NCBI RefSeq assembly: GCF_018617395.1
Contig: NZ_JACSKC010000001.1
Span: 558,001 to 622,000, forward strand
Direction of reading: 5' to 3'
DNA from: Exiguobacterium sp. s48
GTDB taxonomy: Bacteria; Bacillota; Bacilli; Exiguobacteriales; Exiguobacteriaceae
DNA length: 64,000 bases
The position numbers were made by a program, and so were the translations under genes. The number at the start of each line of letters is the position of its first letter. Position 1 is the stretch's first letter. The notes beneath the pieces were generated by a model. That model saw only the letters and a program-made list of their open reading frames with translations. It did no database searches and was not told the DNA's origin. Of this stretch, positions 56,210 through 63,596 are shown in pieces.

Positions 56210-56245
56210 ACAGAGAAAAGTATTCAGACTTTTCTCTGTTTTTTT
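56210..56245 (+). terminator. Terminator after lipid kinase gene
   Basis: ACAGAGAAAAGT (56210-56221) pairs with ACTTTTCTCTGT (56228-56239), followed by six more T. Confidence 0.88.
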
Positions 56246-56324
56246 GTTGTTCTCACTCTAGAACCATGTTAGTATTTCACTATTATTATGAAAATGAAAT
56301 GAAAAACAGGAAGTAGGGGTAATC

Positions 56325-57677
56325 ATGGCGCAAAATTCATTCGCCTCAAAAATTGGATTCATTCTAGCTGCCGCAGGGTCGGCAATCGGTTTAGGTGCGA
56401 TATGGAAGTTTCCATATGTAACCGGAACTAGCGGAGGCGGTGCCTTTTTACTCATGTTTTTGGCGTTCACCTTATTACTCGGTCTGCCATTATTGATTGG
56501 TGAATTCATCGTTGGACGTTCAACTCAAAAGACGGCACTTCTTGCCTTCAAAAAATTGGGGCACGGTCGTTGGACCATTATTGGTTACTTAGGCGTCATC
56601 GCATGTTTCTTGTTACTTTCCTTCTATAGTGTCATTGGAGGATGGGTCCTCATTTATATCGGTCTCGGTTTAAGTGGAACTTTAAGCGGACGTACCGCTG
56701 ACGAATTTGGAGACGTATTCGGGAACGTTGTCTCTACACCTGGAATTGCTGTACTCGGACAATTTTTATTCCTTTTGATTACACTTTTGATTGTCTTACG
56801 TGGCGTTGAAGCGGGAATTGAGCGTATGAGCAAAATCTTGATGCCGCTCTTATTCATCAGTTTCATCGTTCTCGTCGTTCGTTCGTTGACTCTTGACGGT
56901 GCGATGGAAGGTGTTCGCTTCTTCTTACAACCTGACTTCTCTGCCTTGACTGGAGAATCCGTGCTGTTCGCCCTTGGGCAGGCATTCTTCTCCTTATCGT
57001 TAGGGGTAGCGGCCATGCTGACGTATGCGTCCTATATTAAAACGAAAGGAACGTTGAATCGTTCAGCCAACATGATTGTCTTGTTGAACATTGCGGTTTC
57101 GCTATTAGCTGGACTAGCCATCTTCCCAGCAGTATTTGCATCGGGACTTGATCCGGCCGAGGGACCGGCGTTACTCTTCGTCGTATTACCGGCAGTTTTC
57201 AACCAAGTACCACTCGGTGGGTTCTTCATGGTCTTATTCTTCTTATTGTTCGCTTTCGCATCCATCACATCATCGATTGCCATGTTAGAGGTAGTCGTCG
57301 CTGGTGTAACGGACCGTCTGAACGAAAAGAAATCGACTTGGACGAAAAAGCAAGTTACGGTATCGGCTGCCATCCTTGTATTTGTGGTAGGCGTTCCATC
57401 TGCATTGTCGTTCGGATTATTAAGTGATTTGCATATCTGGAATGGTCGGACGTTCTTCGATACGATGGATTACCTTGTTAGCTATATTTTGATGCCAACA
57501 GGTGCGCTTTTGACATCGATCTTTGTAGGTTACGTCGTCGATCAACGTATTTTAAAGGATGAGATTCAAACCTCAGAACCAGGTAAGAAACTTTATCCGA
57601 TCTGGCATGCGCTCATTCGTTACGTGATTCCGGTGACAGTCGCAATTGTCATGGTATCAACGTGGATGACAACTTAA
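56325..57677 (+). CDS. Sodium-dependent symporter of the NSS/SNF family
   Basis: 450 residues with about eleven membrane helices, the bacterial NSS length. The N-terminal signature ILAAAGSAIGLGAIWKFPYV near 12-31 carries the Na+ and substrate backbone sites, and the GGGAF segment follows. Relatives (MhsT, LeuT, YocR) import hydrophobic or aromatic amino acids with sodium. Substrate unassigned. Single gene with its own terminator; ATG 56325 behind AGTAGGGGTAATC. Confidence 0.9.
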   Translation: MAQNSFASKIGFILAAAGSAIGLGAIWKFPYVTGTSGGGAFLLMFLAFTLLLGLPLLIGEFIVGRSTQKTALLAFKKLGHGRWTIIGYLGVIACFLLLSFYSVIGGWVLIYIGLGLSGTLSGRTADEFGDVFGNVVSTPGIAVLGQFLFLLITLLIVLRGVEAGIERMSKILMPLLFISFIVLVVRSLTLDGAMEGVRFFLQPDFSALTGESVLFALGQAFFSLSLGVAAMLTYASYIKTKGTLNRSANMIVLLNIAVSLLAGLAIFPAVFASGLDPAEGPALLFVVLPAVFNQVPLGGFFMVLFFLLFAFASITSSIAMLEVVVAGVTDRLNEKKSTWTKKQVTVSAAILVFVVGVPSALSFGLLSDLHIWNGRTFFDTMDYLVSYILMPTGALLTSIFVGYVVDQRILKDEIQTSEPGKKLYPIWHALIRYVIPVTVAIVMVSTWMTT

Positions 57678-57682
57678 TCGAC

Positions 57683-57716
57683 AAACCGTAGACGCTTAAA
57701 GGTCTACGGTTTTTTT
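57683..57716 (+). terminator. Terminator after symporter gene
   Basis: AAACCGTAGAC (57683-57693) pairs with GTCTACGGTTT (57702-57712), T-run follows. Confidence 0.88.
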
Positions 57717-57874
57717 CATAGCGCAACGGGAATGAAGTCGATATAGGCGGTGTTTCTACGCCTAGCGACGGAGATAAAACAAATTTTATTATGGTAGAAT
57801 GATAGGGATGACGAAACTTTTTTTGACAGGTTTCGTAATGTACAATAGAAGTAACATGAGATGAGGTGAAAAGA

Positions 57875-58597
57875 ATGAAAACATGGATGAAATGGGCCCT
57901 GACTGGGGCAGTCATATACTTTGCCATTAACGTATTCGATTTCTCCTGGTTATTCATTATAGTAGGGGCGCTCGTTTTGAACGAAGTTTGGTCAACGAAC
58001 AAACGCAGAAATCGACAACGAACACCGACTCCCGTAGCGAAACGTGCCAAAAAGAAACTATTGCTGGATGAGGAAGAATCCTTTACCGGTTCTAGAATTT
58101 TGAAACCGATTGAAGAACCGATGCCGACACGTCAATTTGAGGCAACAGATGATTTGGAACTTCAATTCTTGCAACGGACAATCGAACAAGGATATGAGAA
58201 ATTGCAACAAATCGACCGCGTGCTTCCTGAAATTAAGGATGTAGAAGTAAGACGTGAAATGAAGGCTGTCTCAAAAGAAGCGCACGAATTATTCGAAGAG
58301 CTTTTTGAAAATCCGCAAGATGCAAAACATGTTCGAGACCTGTTCACATTCTATTTAGATTCCCTCGTCTCGGTCGTCTTGAAATTTAAAGAACTTGAAG
58401 GAAAACGAGTCGTCATTCAAGAAGAGACTCGAGAACAATTAATCACAAATATGCGACTAATTGTCGATAAATTTAAAGAGCAACGCGGACGTCTTCTCGA
58501 AGATGATGCCGTAGACTTTGAACGTGAACTGATCATGATGGAGCGCGTCTTGTCTGATCAGCCGGAAGGGAGAAAGAAACATGACTTCATCGAATGA
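57875..58597 (+). CDS. xpaC: XpaC family protein
   Basis: 240 residues from ATG 57875, five nt behind GAGGTGA. A membrane helix pair at about 6-40 is followed by a basic linker and a helical 5-bromo-4-chloroindolyl-phosphate hydrolysis (XpaC) domain with EIKDVEVRREMK. In B. subtilis xpaC lies next to yaaN (telA family) as here. The enzymatic activity in its name is an old phenotype and not proven. Overlaps telA by 17 nt. Confidence 0.85.
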   Translation: MKTWMKWALTGAVIYFAINVFDFSWLFIIVGALVLNEVWSTNKRRNRQRTPTPVAKRAKKKLLLDEEESFTGSRILKPIEEPMPTRQFEATDDLELQFLQRTIEQGYEKLQQIDRVLPEIKDVEVRREMKAVSKEAHELFEELFENPQDAKHVRDLFTFYLDSLVSVVLKFKELEGKRVVIQEETREQLITNMRLIVDKFKEQRGRLLEDDAVDFERELIMMERVLSDQPEGRKKHDFIE

Positions 58598-59810
58598 AAC
58601 GAACTGGCAGTCATGGCCGGAAGAAGAACTAACTTCTGATACGAAAACAAAAACTGAGACGGAGGGGTTCAGCGATCCATCTGTTGAATGGTCATCCGTT
58701 TCCCAGACACATGAAGTACCAGCCATCCAAGCGAAACCGGACGTGCCTCAAGAACATCGTGAGCGTATCACACGATTGGCTGAATCCATTGACATTAAGA
58801 AAACAGATTCTGTTATGTTATTCGGTTCGAATGTCCAACGTGAACTTTCACAATTCTCTGATCAAATTTTGACAGAAGTGCGGATGAAAGATGGAGGAGA
58901 AGCTGGGAAACTGTTGTCTGACTTGATGCAAAACGTCCGCAAGATGGATCCAGATATGCTTCAACCGGAGAAGAAAAGTTTCATGGATAACATCCCACTG
59001 ATCGGTCGCGCGAAGAAGAAAGCAGAAAACTATAAACTTCAATTCGAAAAAATGAACGTCTATTTGGAAGAAGTCATTCATAATCTCGACCGTGCGAAGT
59101 TCGGTCTCATGAAAGACATCACGATGCTCGATCAAATGTATGACAAGAACAAGCGGTATTTCGAAGAGTTGAACGTTTATATCGCTGCGGGTGAGACAAA
59201 GCTTGACCACGTACGGGAGCATGAGATTGCCCCGTTACGTCAAGAAGTGGAAATTTCTAAAGATCAAACAAAGCTTCAACAATTGAACGATATGATTCAA
59301 CTGGCAGATCGTTTTGAGAAGAAGTTGCACGATTTAAAATTGAGTCGTACAATCAGCCTCCAAATGGCACCGCAAATTCGGGTCATCCAACAGAATAACC
59401 AAATTCTTGCTGAAAAGATCGAGTCGGCGGTCGTCAACACGATTCCGCTATGGAAGAACCAAGTCGTTCTCGCGCTCAGTTTGACGCGTCAGAAAACGGC
59501 ACTTCGTATGCAACAGGATGTGACGAAGACGACAAACCAGCTGCTTGAGCAGAACTCGAAAATGCTTAAAGACTCATCGATTGAAATCGCACAAGAAAAT
59601 GAAAAAGGGATTGTCTCTGTTGAGTCACTGAAAGTCGCTCACGAGAATTTACTTTCTACATTAGATGAGACATTACGAATCCAACAAGAAGGAAAGCAAA
59701 AGCGTCGTGACGCTGAACGTGAACTCGATCGCATGGAGCACGAGTTGAAAGAGAAAGTCATCGAGATTGCCTCGAAAAATAAAGAGCTACCAAAGAACAC
59801 TGGATATTAA
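58581..59810 (+). CDS. telA: TelA family protein (toxic anion resistance)
   Basis: 409 residues, soluble, largely coiled coil from about 100 to 400, including LNVYIAAGETKLDHVR and SLTRQKTALRMQQDVTKTTN. TelA/YaaN family; linked in some bacteria to tellurite and cell-envelope antibiotic tolerance. Mechanism unknown. First 45 residues are acidic and disordered. Partner is the membrane XpaC product. Confidence 0.9.
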   Translation: MTSSNETNWQSWPEEELTSDTKTKTETEGFSDPSVEWSSVSQTHEVPAIQAKPDVPQEHRERITRLAESIDIKKTDSVMLFGSNVQRELSQFSDQILTEVRMKDGGEAGKLLSDLMQNVRKMDPDMLQPEKKSFMDNIPLIGRAKKKAENYKLQFEKMNVYLEEVIHNLDRAKFGLMKDITMLDQMYDKNKRYFEELNVYIAAGETKLDHVREHEIAPLRQEVEISKDQTKLQQLNDMIQLADRFEKKLHDLKLSRTISLQMAPQIRVIQQNNQILAEKIESAVVNTIPLWKNQVVLALSLTRQKTALRMQQDVTKTTNQLLEQNSKMLKDSSIEIAQENEKGIVSVESLKVAHENLLSTLDETLRIQQEGKQKRRDAERELDRMEHELKEKVIEIASKNKELPKNTGY

Positions 59811-59814
59811 AGGG

Positions 59815-59844
59815 GGAAGTCTGAGCAATCAGACTTTCCTTTTC
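59815..59844 (+). terminator. Weak terminator after telA
   Basis: AAGTCTGA (59817-59824) pairs with TCAGACTT (59829-59836), loop GCAA, then TCCTTTTC. Confidence 0.5.
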
Positions 59845-59861
59845 TACGAGGAGGGACTTGC

Positions 59862-60437
59862 GTGGAGAAACAACGACAATGGGATGAGACGTGGTTACTA
59901 TTCGCTGATATGATGGCCGAGCGGCACTCGAAGTGTGCCTCGAAGAGCGTGGCCTGTGTCATTGTAAAAGATGAAAAACCGATTTCAATCGGCTTGAATG
60001 GTACCCCATCTGGTCATACGAATTGTAATGAAATCTATATCAAGCAAGAAGATGGGTTCTATAAACATGCTGACTATGTTACATCGACGGACCTCGATAT
60101 GGTCAATGAACCGGCACGACTCATCCGGAATGGTGTGACATATATCAAGTGTACGGACCCTTATGATCATCATCACTGGTCGAAACAACATGAAATTCAT
60201 GCGGAAATCAATGCGATTGGAAAGTTAGCTGCCGATTCGACGAATGCATTTGGTGCGACAGCGTATGTGACGCATTCGCCATGTCATGCCTGTTCGCTTG
60301 CCTTGATTGCGGCACGTGTCGCACGAGTCGTATATGCCGTCGGTTATGAACATGGGGATGGGTTGGAATTGATGCGCGAGAGCGGGATTGAAGTGTTACA
60401 TATGCCACTTGAGAAAATGTACAAAAATTTATTGTAA
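59862..60437 (+). CDS. dCMP deaminase family protein, ComEB-like
   Basis: 191 residues from GTG 59862 behind GAGGAGGGA. Zinc deaminase: HAEINAIG near 112-119 (His and catalytic Glu) and PCHAC near 139-143. An upstream CxxCNE-type insert for the allosteric dCMP site is seen as GHTNCNE near 54. Likely makes dUMP from dCMP for thymidylate synthesis. B. subtilis ComEB is in the comE operon; here the gene stands alone, so the name is by homology. Its stop overlaps a cre box. Confidence 0.85.
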   Translation: MEKQRQWDETWLLFADMMAERHSKCASKSVACVIVKDEKPISIGLNGTPSGHTNCNEIYIKQEDGFYKHADYVTSTDLDMVNEPARLIRNGVTYIKCTDPYDHHHWSKQHEIHAEINAIGKLAADSTNAFGATAYVTHSPCHACSLALIAARVARVVYAVGYEHGDGLELMRESGIEVLHMPLEKMYKNLL

Positions 60438-60460
60438 ACGTTTTCATTAGATGATATATT
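60432..60460 (+). promoter_or_regulatory. Promoter overlapped by cre box
   Basis: TTGTAA (60432-60437), 17-nt spacer, TATATT (60455-60460). The -35 lies at the end of the deaminase gene and inside the cre box. Confidence 0.5.
60433..60446. promoter_or_regulatory. Catabolite-responsive element (CcpA site)
   Basis: TGTAAACGTTTTCA fits the cre consensus TGWAANCGNTNWCA at every defined position. It covers the deaminase stop codon and the -35 of a promoter reading right. Confidence 0.7.
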
Positions 60461-60466
60461 ATTAAT

Positions 60467-60527
60467 GTACTGCCAATGGTGTTTTACTCTTCCATTATTT
60501 GCCCCTCCTCGGAGGGGCCTTTTTTTT
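60467..60527 (+). ncRNA. Candidate CcpA-controlled small RNA
   Basis: A start about 7 nt after the TATATT would give a transcript of roughly 60 nt ending at the terminator. It has a 5' hairpin (AATGG/CCATT) and a terminator stem GCCCCTC-CTCG-GAGGGGC whose left arm, CCCCTCCTC, is complementary to a Shine-Dalgarno sequence. No start codon with an SD lies inside. Could simply be the deaminase 3' UTR. Confidence 0.4.
60501..60527 (+). terminator. Terminator after deaminase gene / small RNA
   Basis: GCCCCTC (60501-60507) pairs with GAGGGGC (60512-60518) around CTCG, followed by CTTTTTTTT. Confidence 0.9.
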
Positions 60528-60636
60528 GTTCAAAATGAAGTGAGACAAACTTTACACATAATGTTCAATATTTCACAATATACTCTTTAAAATCTTTTAT
60601 ATAATAAAAGTAGATTCAAGAGAGGGGAATTTACTC

Positions 60637-60987
60637 ATGGAAAAACTCGTTCGCTTTACAGATGGTGCATATGATGTAGAGGCGTTAATCACACTCGAAG
60701 AAGTGTGGGAAGATAAATTTGCGATTGGCATGCATCAGGAGCTGGCAGTCAAATCGTTGACGATAAATGGAAATGAAGTGTCAGAGATTAAACATGTCCG
60801 TGCGCTCCTTCGTTATTATCCGACACTCGGAGTATCCGGAATCTTATTGGCTTTAGACAAAGCAGCCGCTGAAATTGTCGCGTTGTCAAAAGATCAAGAT
60901 CCAGCGCTCCAATACGTTGAGCTCGTGGCTATTCAAATGGACGAGGCAGCAACAAACGACTTGAAAACGTTATACGCAGCGATGTGA
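60637..60987 (+). CDS. Hypothetical 116-residue protein
   Basis: Soluble acidic protein, ATG 60637 behind AGAGAGGGGAAT. No motif recognised; alternating strands in the first 60 residues and helices after. AT-rich upstream DNA contains TATAAT (60600-60605) and TTTACA-n17-CACAAT, so it has its own promoter, and a strong terminator follows. Flanked on both sides by candidate small RNA units. Confidence 0.65.
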   Translation: MEKLVRFTDGAYDVEALITLEEVWEDKFAIGMHQELAVKSLTINGNEVSEIKHVRALLRYYPTLGVSGILLALDKAAAEIVALSKDQDPALQYVELVAIQMDEAATNDLKTLYAAM

Positions 60988-60991
60988 TTTC

Positions 60992-61021
60992 AATTGGGTG
61001 AATCAATTCACCCAATTTTTT
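60992..61021 (+). terminator. Terminator after 116-residue protein gene
   Basis: AATTGGGTGAA (60992-61002) pairs with TTCACCCAATT (61007-61017), T-run follows. Confidence 0.9.
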
Positions 61022-61022
61022 G

Positions 61023-61050
61023 TTGCATCTATTATTTAATATGGTATGAT
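61023..61050 (+). promoter_or_regulatory. Strong promoter directly ahead of a terminator
   Basis: TTGCAT (61023-61028), 16-nt spacer, TATGAT (61045-61050) with extended TG at 61042-61043. No gene on the plus strand lies before the terminator at 61131. Confidence 0.6.
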
Positions 61051-61056
61051 ATTTAC

Positions 61057-61161
61057 AGATGAAGAAATGGAACGCCATATCGTTGTCAACCATAAGCATG
61101 GGGATCTAGATAGCTAGATCGCTGTCAAAAAGCCACGTTCATAGGAACGTGGCTTTTTTTT
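61057..61161 (+). ncRNA. Candidate small RNA of about 105 nt
   Basis: Predicted from the promoter above to the T-run at 61161. Contains hairpin GATCTAG-ATAG-CTAGATC (61103-61120) and the terminator stem. The only open frame, starting at the ATG near 61059 and running 16 codons, has no SD. Its 3' end is antisense to the last codons of hisJ. Confidence 0.5.
61127..61161. terminator. Bidirectional terminator overlapping the end of hisJ
   Basis: AGCCACGTTC (61131-61140) pairs with GAACGTGGCT (61145-61154), loop ATAG, A-run before and eight T after. The hisJ stop codon (61139-61141) is inside it. Confidence 0.9.
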
Positions 61162-61957
61162 GTGCAATCATATCGAATCCTGCCGCCACGTCTTGAGCGA
61201 GATGGGCATCCGAACCTAACGTGAAAGGGATGTGTAAGTCGTTTGCAACTTTTGCAAGTCCTGCTACGTATGGTTCACCACAATCTGGTTTTCTAAGTCC
61301 GGCGGTATTGAAATCAAGTCCGAACCCCCGGTCAGCAATCATCTGTAGTAAACGTCTTTCTTCCTCTTTTACTTCTGAACGACTCCACTCATAGTTTTTT
61401 TGATACTTAATCGGTAAGTCGACGTGTCCAATCCGAGCGACCTTAATCGTTTCCCATGGAAATTTGAGACTATGTTCAATCGACTCATAATATGCTCTCA
61501 TCACGTTCTCGAATGAACCGAGCGCTCGAACCAGTTCATCAAACGTCTCAGCAGAATAATCGACCGGCATATATACACCATCTATTAATAAGAAGTGTTG
61601 TGACAAGATGACCTCATCGAGTAATGGGGCATACGGTTTCAACAGAGCAATCGACTCTTCTTCAAGATGCGGCAACAAGTCGACTTCTAATCCGATTTTA
61701 ATATCGATCACCTCTTCATACTGCCTTTTCATCTGACGTAACGTTTCGAGATAATCAGGGAGTAAGTCGATCGACATCGCCGAGTCTTGATTCGGCACCG
61801 GATCGATAAACGATTGTGGGAACGGTGCGTGCTCCGTGAACGTCATCGTTTGCAGGTCTTTTTCGATTCCGACTTGAATATAATGTTCAATCGGGTCTTT
61901 TGTACCGTGTGGACAAAATGGGGTATGCACATGGCCATCATGGGTAAAGTTAATCAT
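61139..61957 (-). CDS. hisJ: Histidinol-phosphatase, PHP family
   Basis: Removes phosphate from L-histidinol phosphate, next-to-last step of histidine synthesis. 272 residues, like B. subtilis HisJ. PHP motifs: HVHTPFCPHG (9-18), TEHAPFP near 40-46, DFNTAG near 212, GSDAH near 250. Divergent from the his operon with overlapping promoters. Its last seven codons lie in a terminator and include a run of eight A coding two lysines. Confidence 0.93.
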   Translation of the reverse strand: MINFTHDGHVHTPFCPHGTKDPIEHYIQVGIEKDLQTMTFTEHAPFPQSFIDPVPNQDSAMSIDLLPDYLETLRQMKRQYEEVIDIKIGLEVDLLPHLEEESIALLKPYAPLLDEVILSQHFLLIDGVYMPVDYSAETFDELVRALGSFENVMRAYYESIEHSLKFPWETIKVARIGHVDLPIKYQKNYEWSRSEVKEEERRLLQMIADRGFGLDFNTAGLRKPDCGEPYVAGLAKVANDLHIPFTLGSDAHLAQDVAAGFDMIAQKKATFL

Positions 61958-61986
61958 CTGTTACACGTCCTTTTCAGTTCAATTGG

Positions 61987-62015
61987 TTGACAGCTGTTCC
62001 TCTGTTTGATAAATT
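61987..62015 (+). promoter_or_regulatory. Promoter of hisZGD
   Basis: TTGACA (61987-61992), 17-nt spacer, TAAATT (62010-62015). Leader to hisZ is about 45 nt, too short for a T-box. Confidence 0.6.
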
Positions 62016-62040
62016 TAACACAATACTTTAGTTTGGTAAA
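62012..62040 (-). promoter_or_regulatory. Promoter of hisJ
   Basis: On the minus strand TTTACC (62040-62035), 17-nt spacer, TAAATT (62017-62012). The -10 overlaps that of hisZGD by 4 bp. Confidence 0.55.
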
Positions 62041-62067
62041 GTGATAATAAGATAAAGGGTGATTATC

Positions 62068-62991
62068 ATGATTTGGTCAAATTCAAAAGGTTCAATTCCA
62101 GAAGGATGGTATGAACTACAGTCAGGTGATGTCATTCGACCGAAGCGCTGGATGTTGTCATTTTTAGAGAAGGCAGAGTCGAGCGGTTATGCCGTCATCG
62201 ACCCGCCGTTACTTGAATACTATTCCCACTATCAAAACTTGGCACTCTTTGACGAGTCGGCCTATTATCGTTTATTCGGGAATGATGGGGAACTCCTCGT
62301 CATGCGCCCTGACTATACACTGCAAATCGCAAGAAAGTTAGCAGACGGTCATGAACCGATGCGTGTCGCTTACGCGGGGGCCGTCTATCGTCGGACGGTC
62401 AAACATTCAGGGCAACCGCATGAACGGCAACAGCTCGGACTCGAGTGGGTCGATGGCGAAGAGAAGGACAGTCATCTGATTGAATCCTTTCTCGATATGA
62501 CAGAAGGAGTCCTGCCTACTGAACGTTTGACGATCAAAATTGGGTCAGCGGCCGTCATCTCGCTCATCGCGAAAGAGACAGGTATTCAGGAACGGACATT
62601 CCGTAAAATCCTAGCACTTCGAAACTTAGAGTCATTGCGTGAATTAGCAGAGACGTATCGCTATCCATTGATTGCGAAGCTACCGTTTCTAATTGGGAAT
62701 TCTGCACTCGAAGAATTACGGGCTGGGGCACCGGATTCTCTAAAAGATGCCATCGATGAAGTGGACGATGCAGTGCAACACTTACGTACCATCGGTTTAG
62801 AGGTATCATACGATTTCGGTCAAACGGGGGACTTTGATTACTATTCAGGTTTGACCGTGACTGGGAGTGTCGAAGGGAAGCGTGTCCTTTCAGGAGGACG
62901 ATATGATTCACTCTATGGACATTTCGGACACTCGAGACGAGCATTCGGGATGTCACTCGATTTAGAACAGTTAGATGAGGTGATCAAATGA
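62068..62991 (+). CDS. hisZ: ATP phosphoribosyltransferase regulatory subunit HisZ
   Basis: 307 residues from ATG 62068, five nt behind AAAGGGTGA. HisRS-like paralogue without a tRNA-binding domain: motif-2-like VYRRTVKHSGQPHERQQLGLE near 113-133 and the C-terminal FDYYSGLTVTG and GGRYDSLYGHFG segments. Partner of the short HisG encoded next; shorter than most HisZ (about 390) because the C-terminal region is trimmed. Overlaps hisG by 4 nt. Confidence 0.92.
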   Translation: MIWSNSKGSIPEGWYELQSGDVIRPKRWMLSFLEKAESSGYAVIDPPLLEYYSHYQNLALFDESAYYRLFGNDGELLVMRPDYTLQIARKLADGHEPMRVAYAGAVYRRTVKHSGQPHERQQLGLEWVDGEEKDSHLIESFLDMTEGVLPTERLTIKIGSAAVISLIAKETGIQERTFRKILALRNLESLRELAETYRYPLIAKLPFLIGNSALEELRAGAPDSLKDAIDEVDDAVQHLRTIGLEVSYDFGQTGDFDYYSGLTVTGSVEGKRVLSGGRYDSLYGHFGHSRRAFGMSLDLEQLDEVIK

Positions 62992-63596
62992 AAGTAGCGG
63001 TCGCGAAAGGTCGAATTGAAAAAGCAGCCCGTCAATTTTTTGTCGAACGTGACTTACCCGTATGGCCGGAGAAACGGGGCCGTGAGCTGACGGTACAAGC
63101 AGGAGATCATGAATTTATTTTCGTCAAAGGGGACGACGTCTATAAATATGTGATGCATGGAGCAGCAGATGTCGGCATTGTCGGTGGAGATATTTTACGA
63201 GAGAAAACACCCGGTGTGCTCGAAGTCGTCGACTTGCCGTTTGGGCGCTGTCGAATGGCCGTATGTGGTCCAAAAGTTCGACGCAACGGAACGAAAAAAT
63301 TAAAAGTGGCGAGTAAATATCCGAACATCGCCATCTCACACTTTGCGTCAAAGCGACAAAACGTAGAAGTCATCGCATTGAACGGATCGGTCGAACTTGC
63401 TCCGTTAACGGGACTCGCGGATTGCATCGTCGATATCGTCGAGACAGGCGCGACGTTGGCTGCAAACGACTTGGAAGAATACGAGACGATTTTTTCAATC
63501 AATGCAAAATTCATTACGAGTGAGACAGCTTTAGCGGAACAGCCTGACGAATTGAAGGCGTGGATTCGAAAGCTGAGTCAGGAGGAAAACGCATGA
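62988..63596 (+). CDS. hisG: ATP phosphoribosyltransferase, short form
   Basis: First step of histidine synthesis, joining ATP and PRPP. 202 residues, the short (HisZ-dependent) form lacking the regulatory C-terminal domain. VAKGRIEKAA near 4-13, GAADVGIVGGDIL near 56-68 and the PRPP loop DIVETGATLAAND near 148-160 are intact. Its stop overlaps the hisD start. Confidence 0.96.
   Translation: MKVAVAKGRIEKAARQFFVERDLPVWPEKRGRELTVQAGDHEFIFVKGDDVYKYVMHGAADVGIVGGDILREKTPGVLEVVDLPFGRCRMAVCGPKVRRNGTKKLKVASKYPNIAISHFASKRQNVEVIALNGSVELAPLTGLADCIVDIVETGATLAANDLEEYETIFSINAKFITSETALAEQPDELKAWIRKLSQEENA

Noticed and set aside
62016-62067. T-box or histidine leader peptide ahead of hisZ
   Set aside because: The leader is about 45 nt with no His-rich frame and no T-box sequence.
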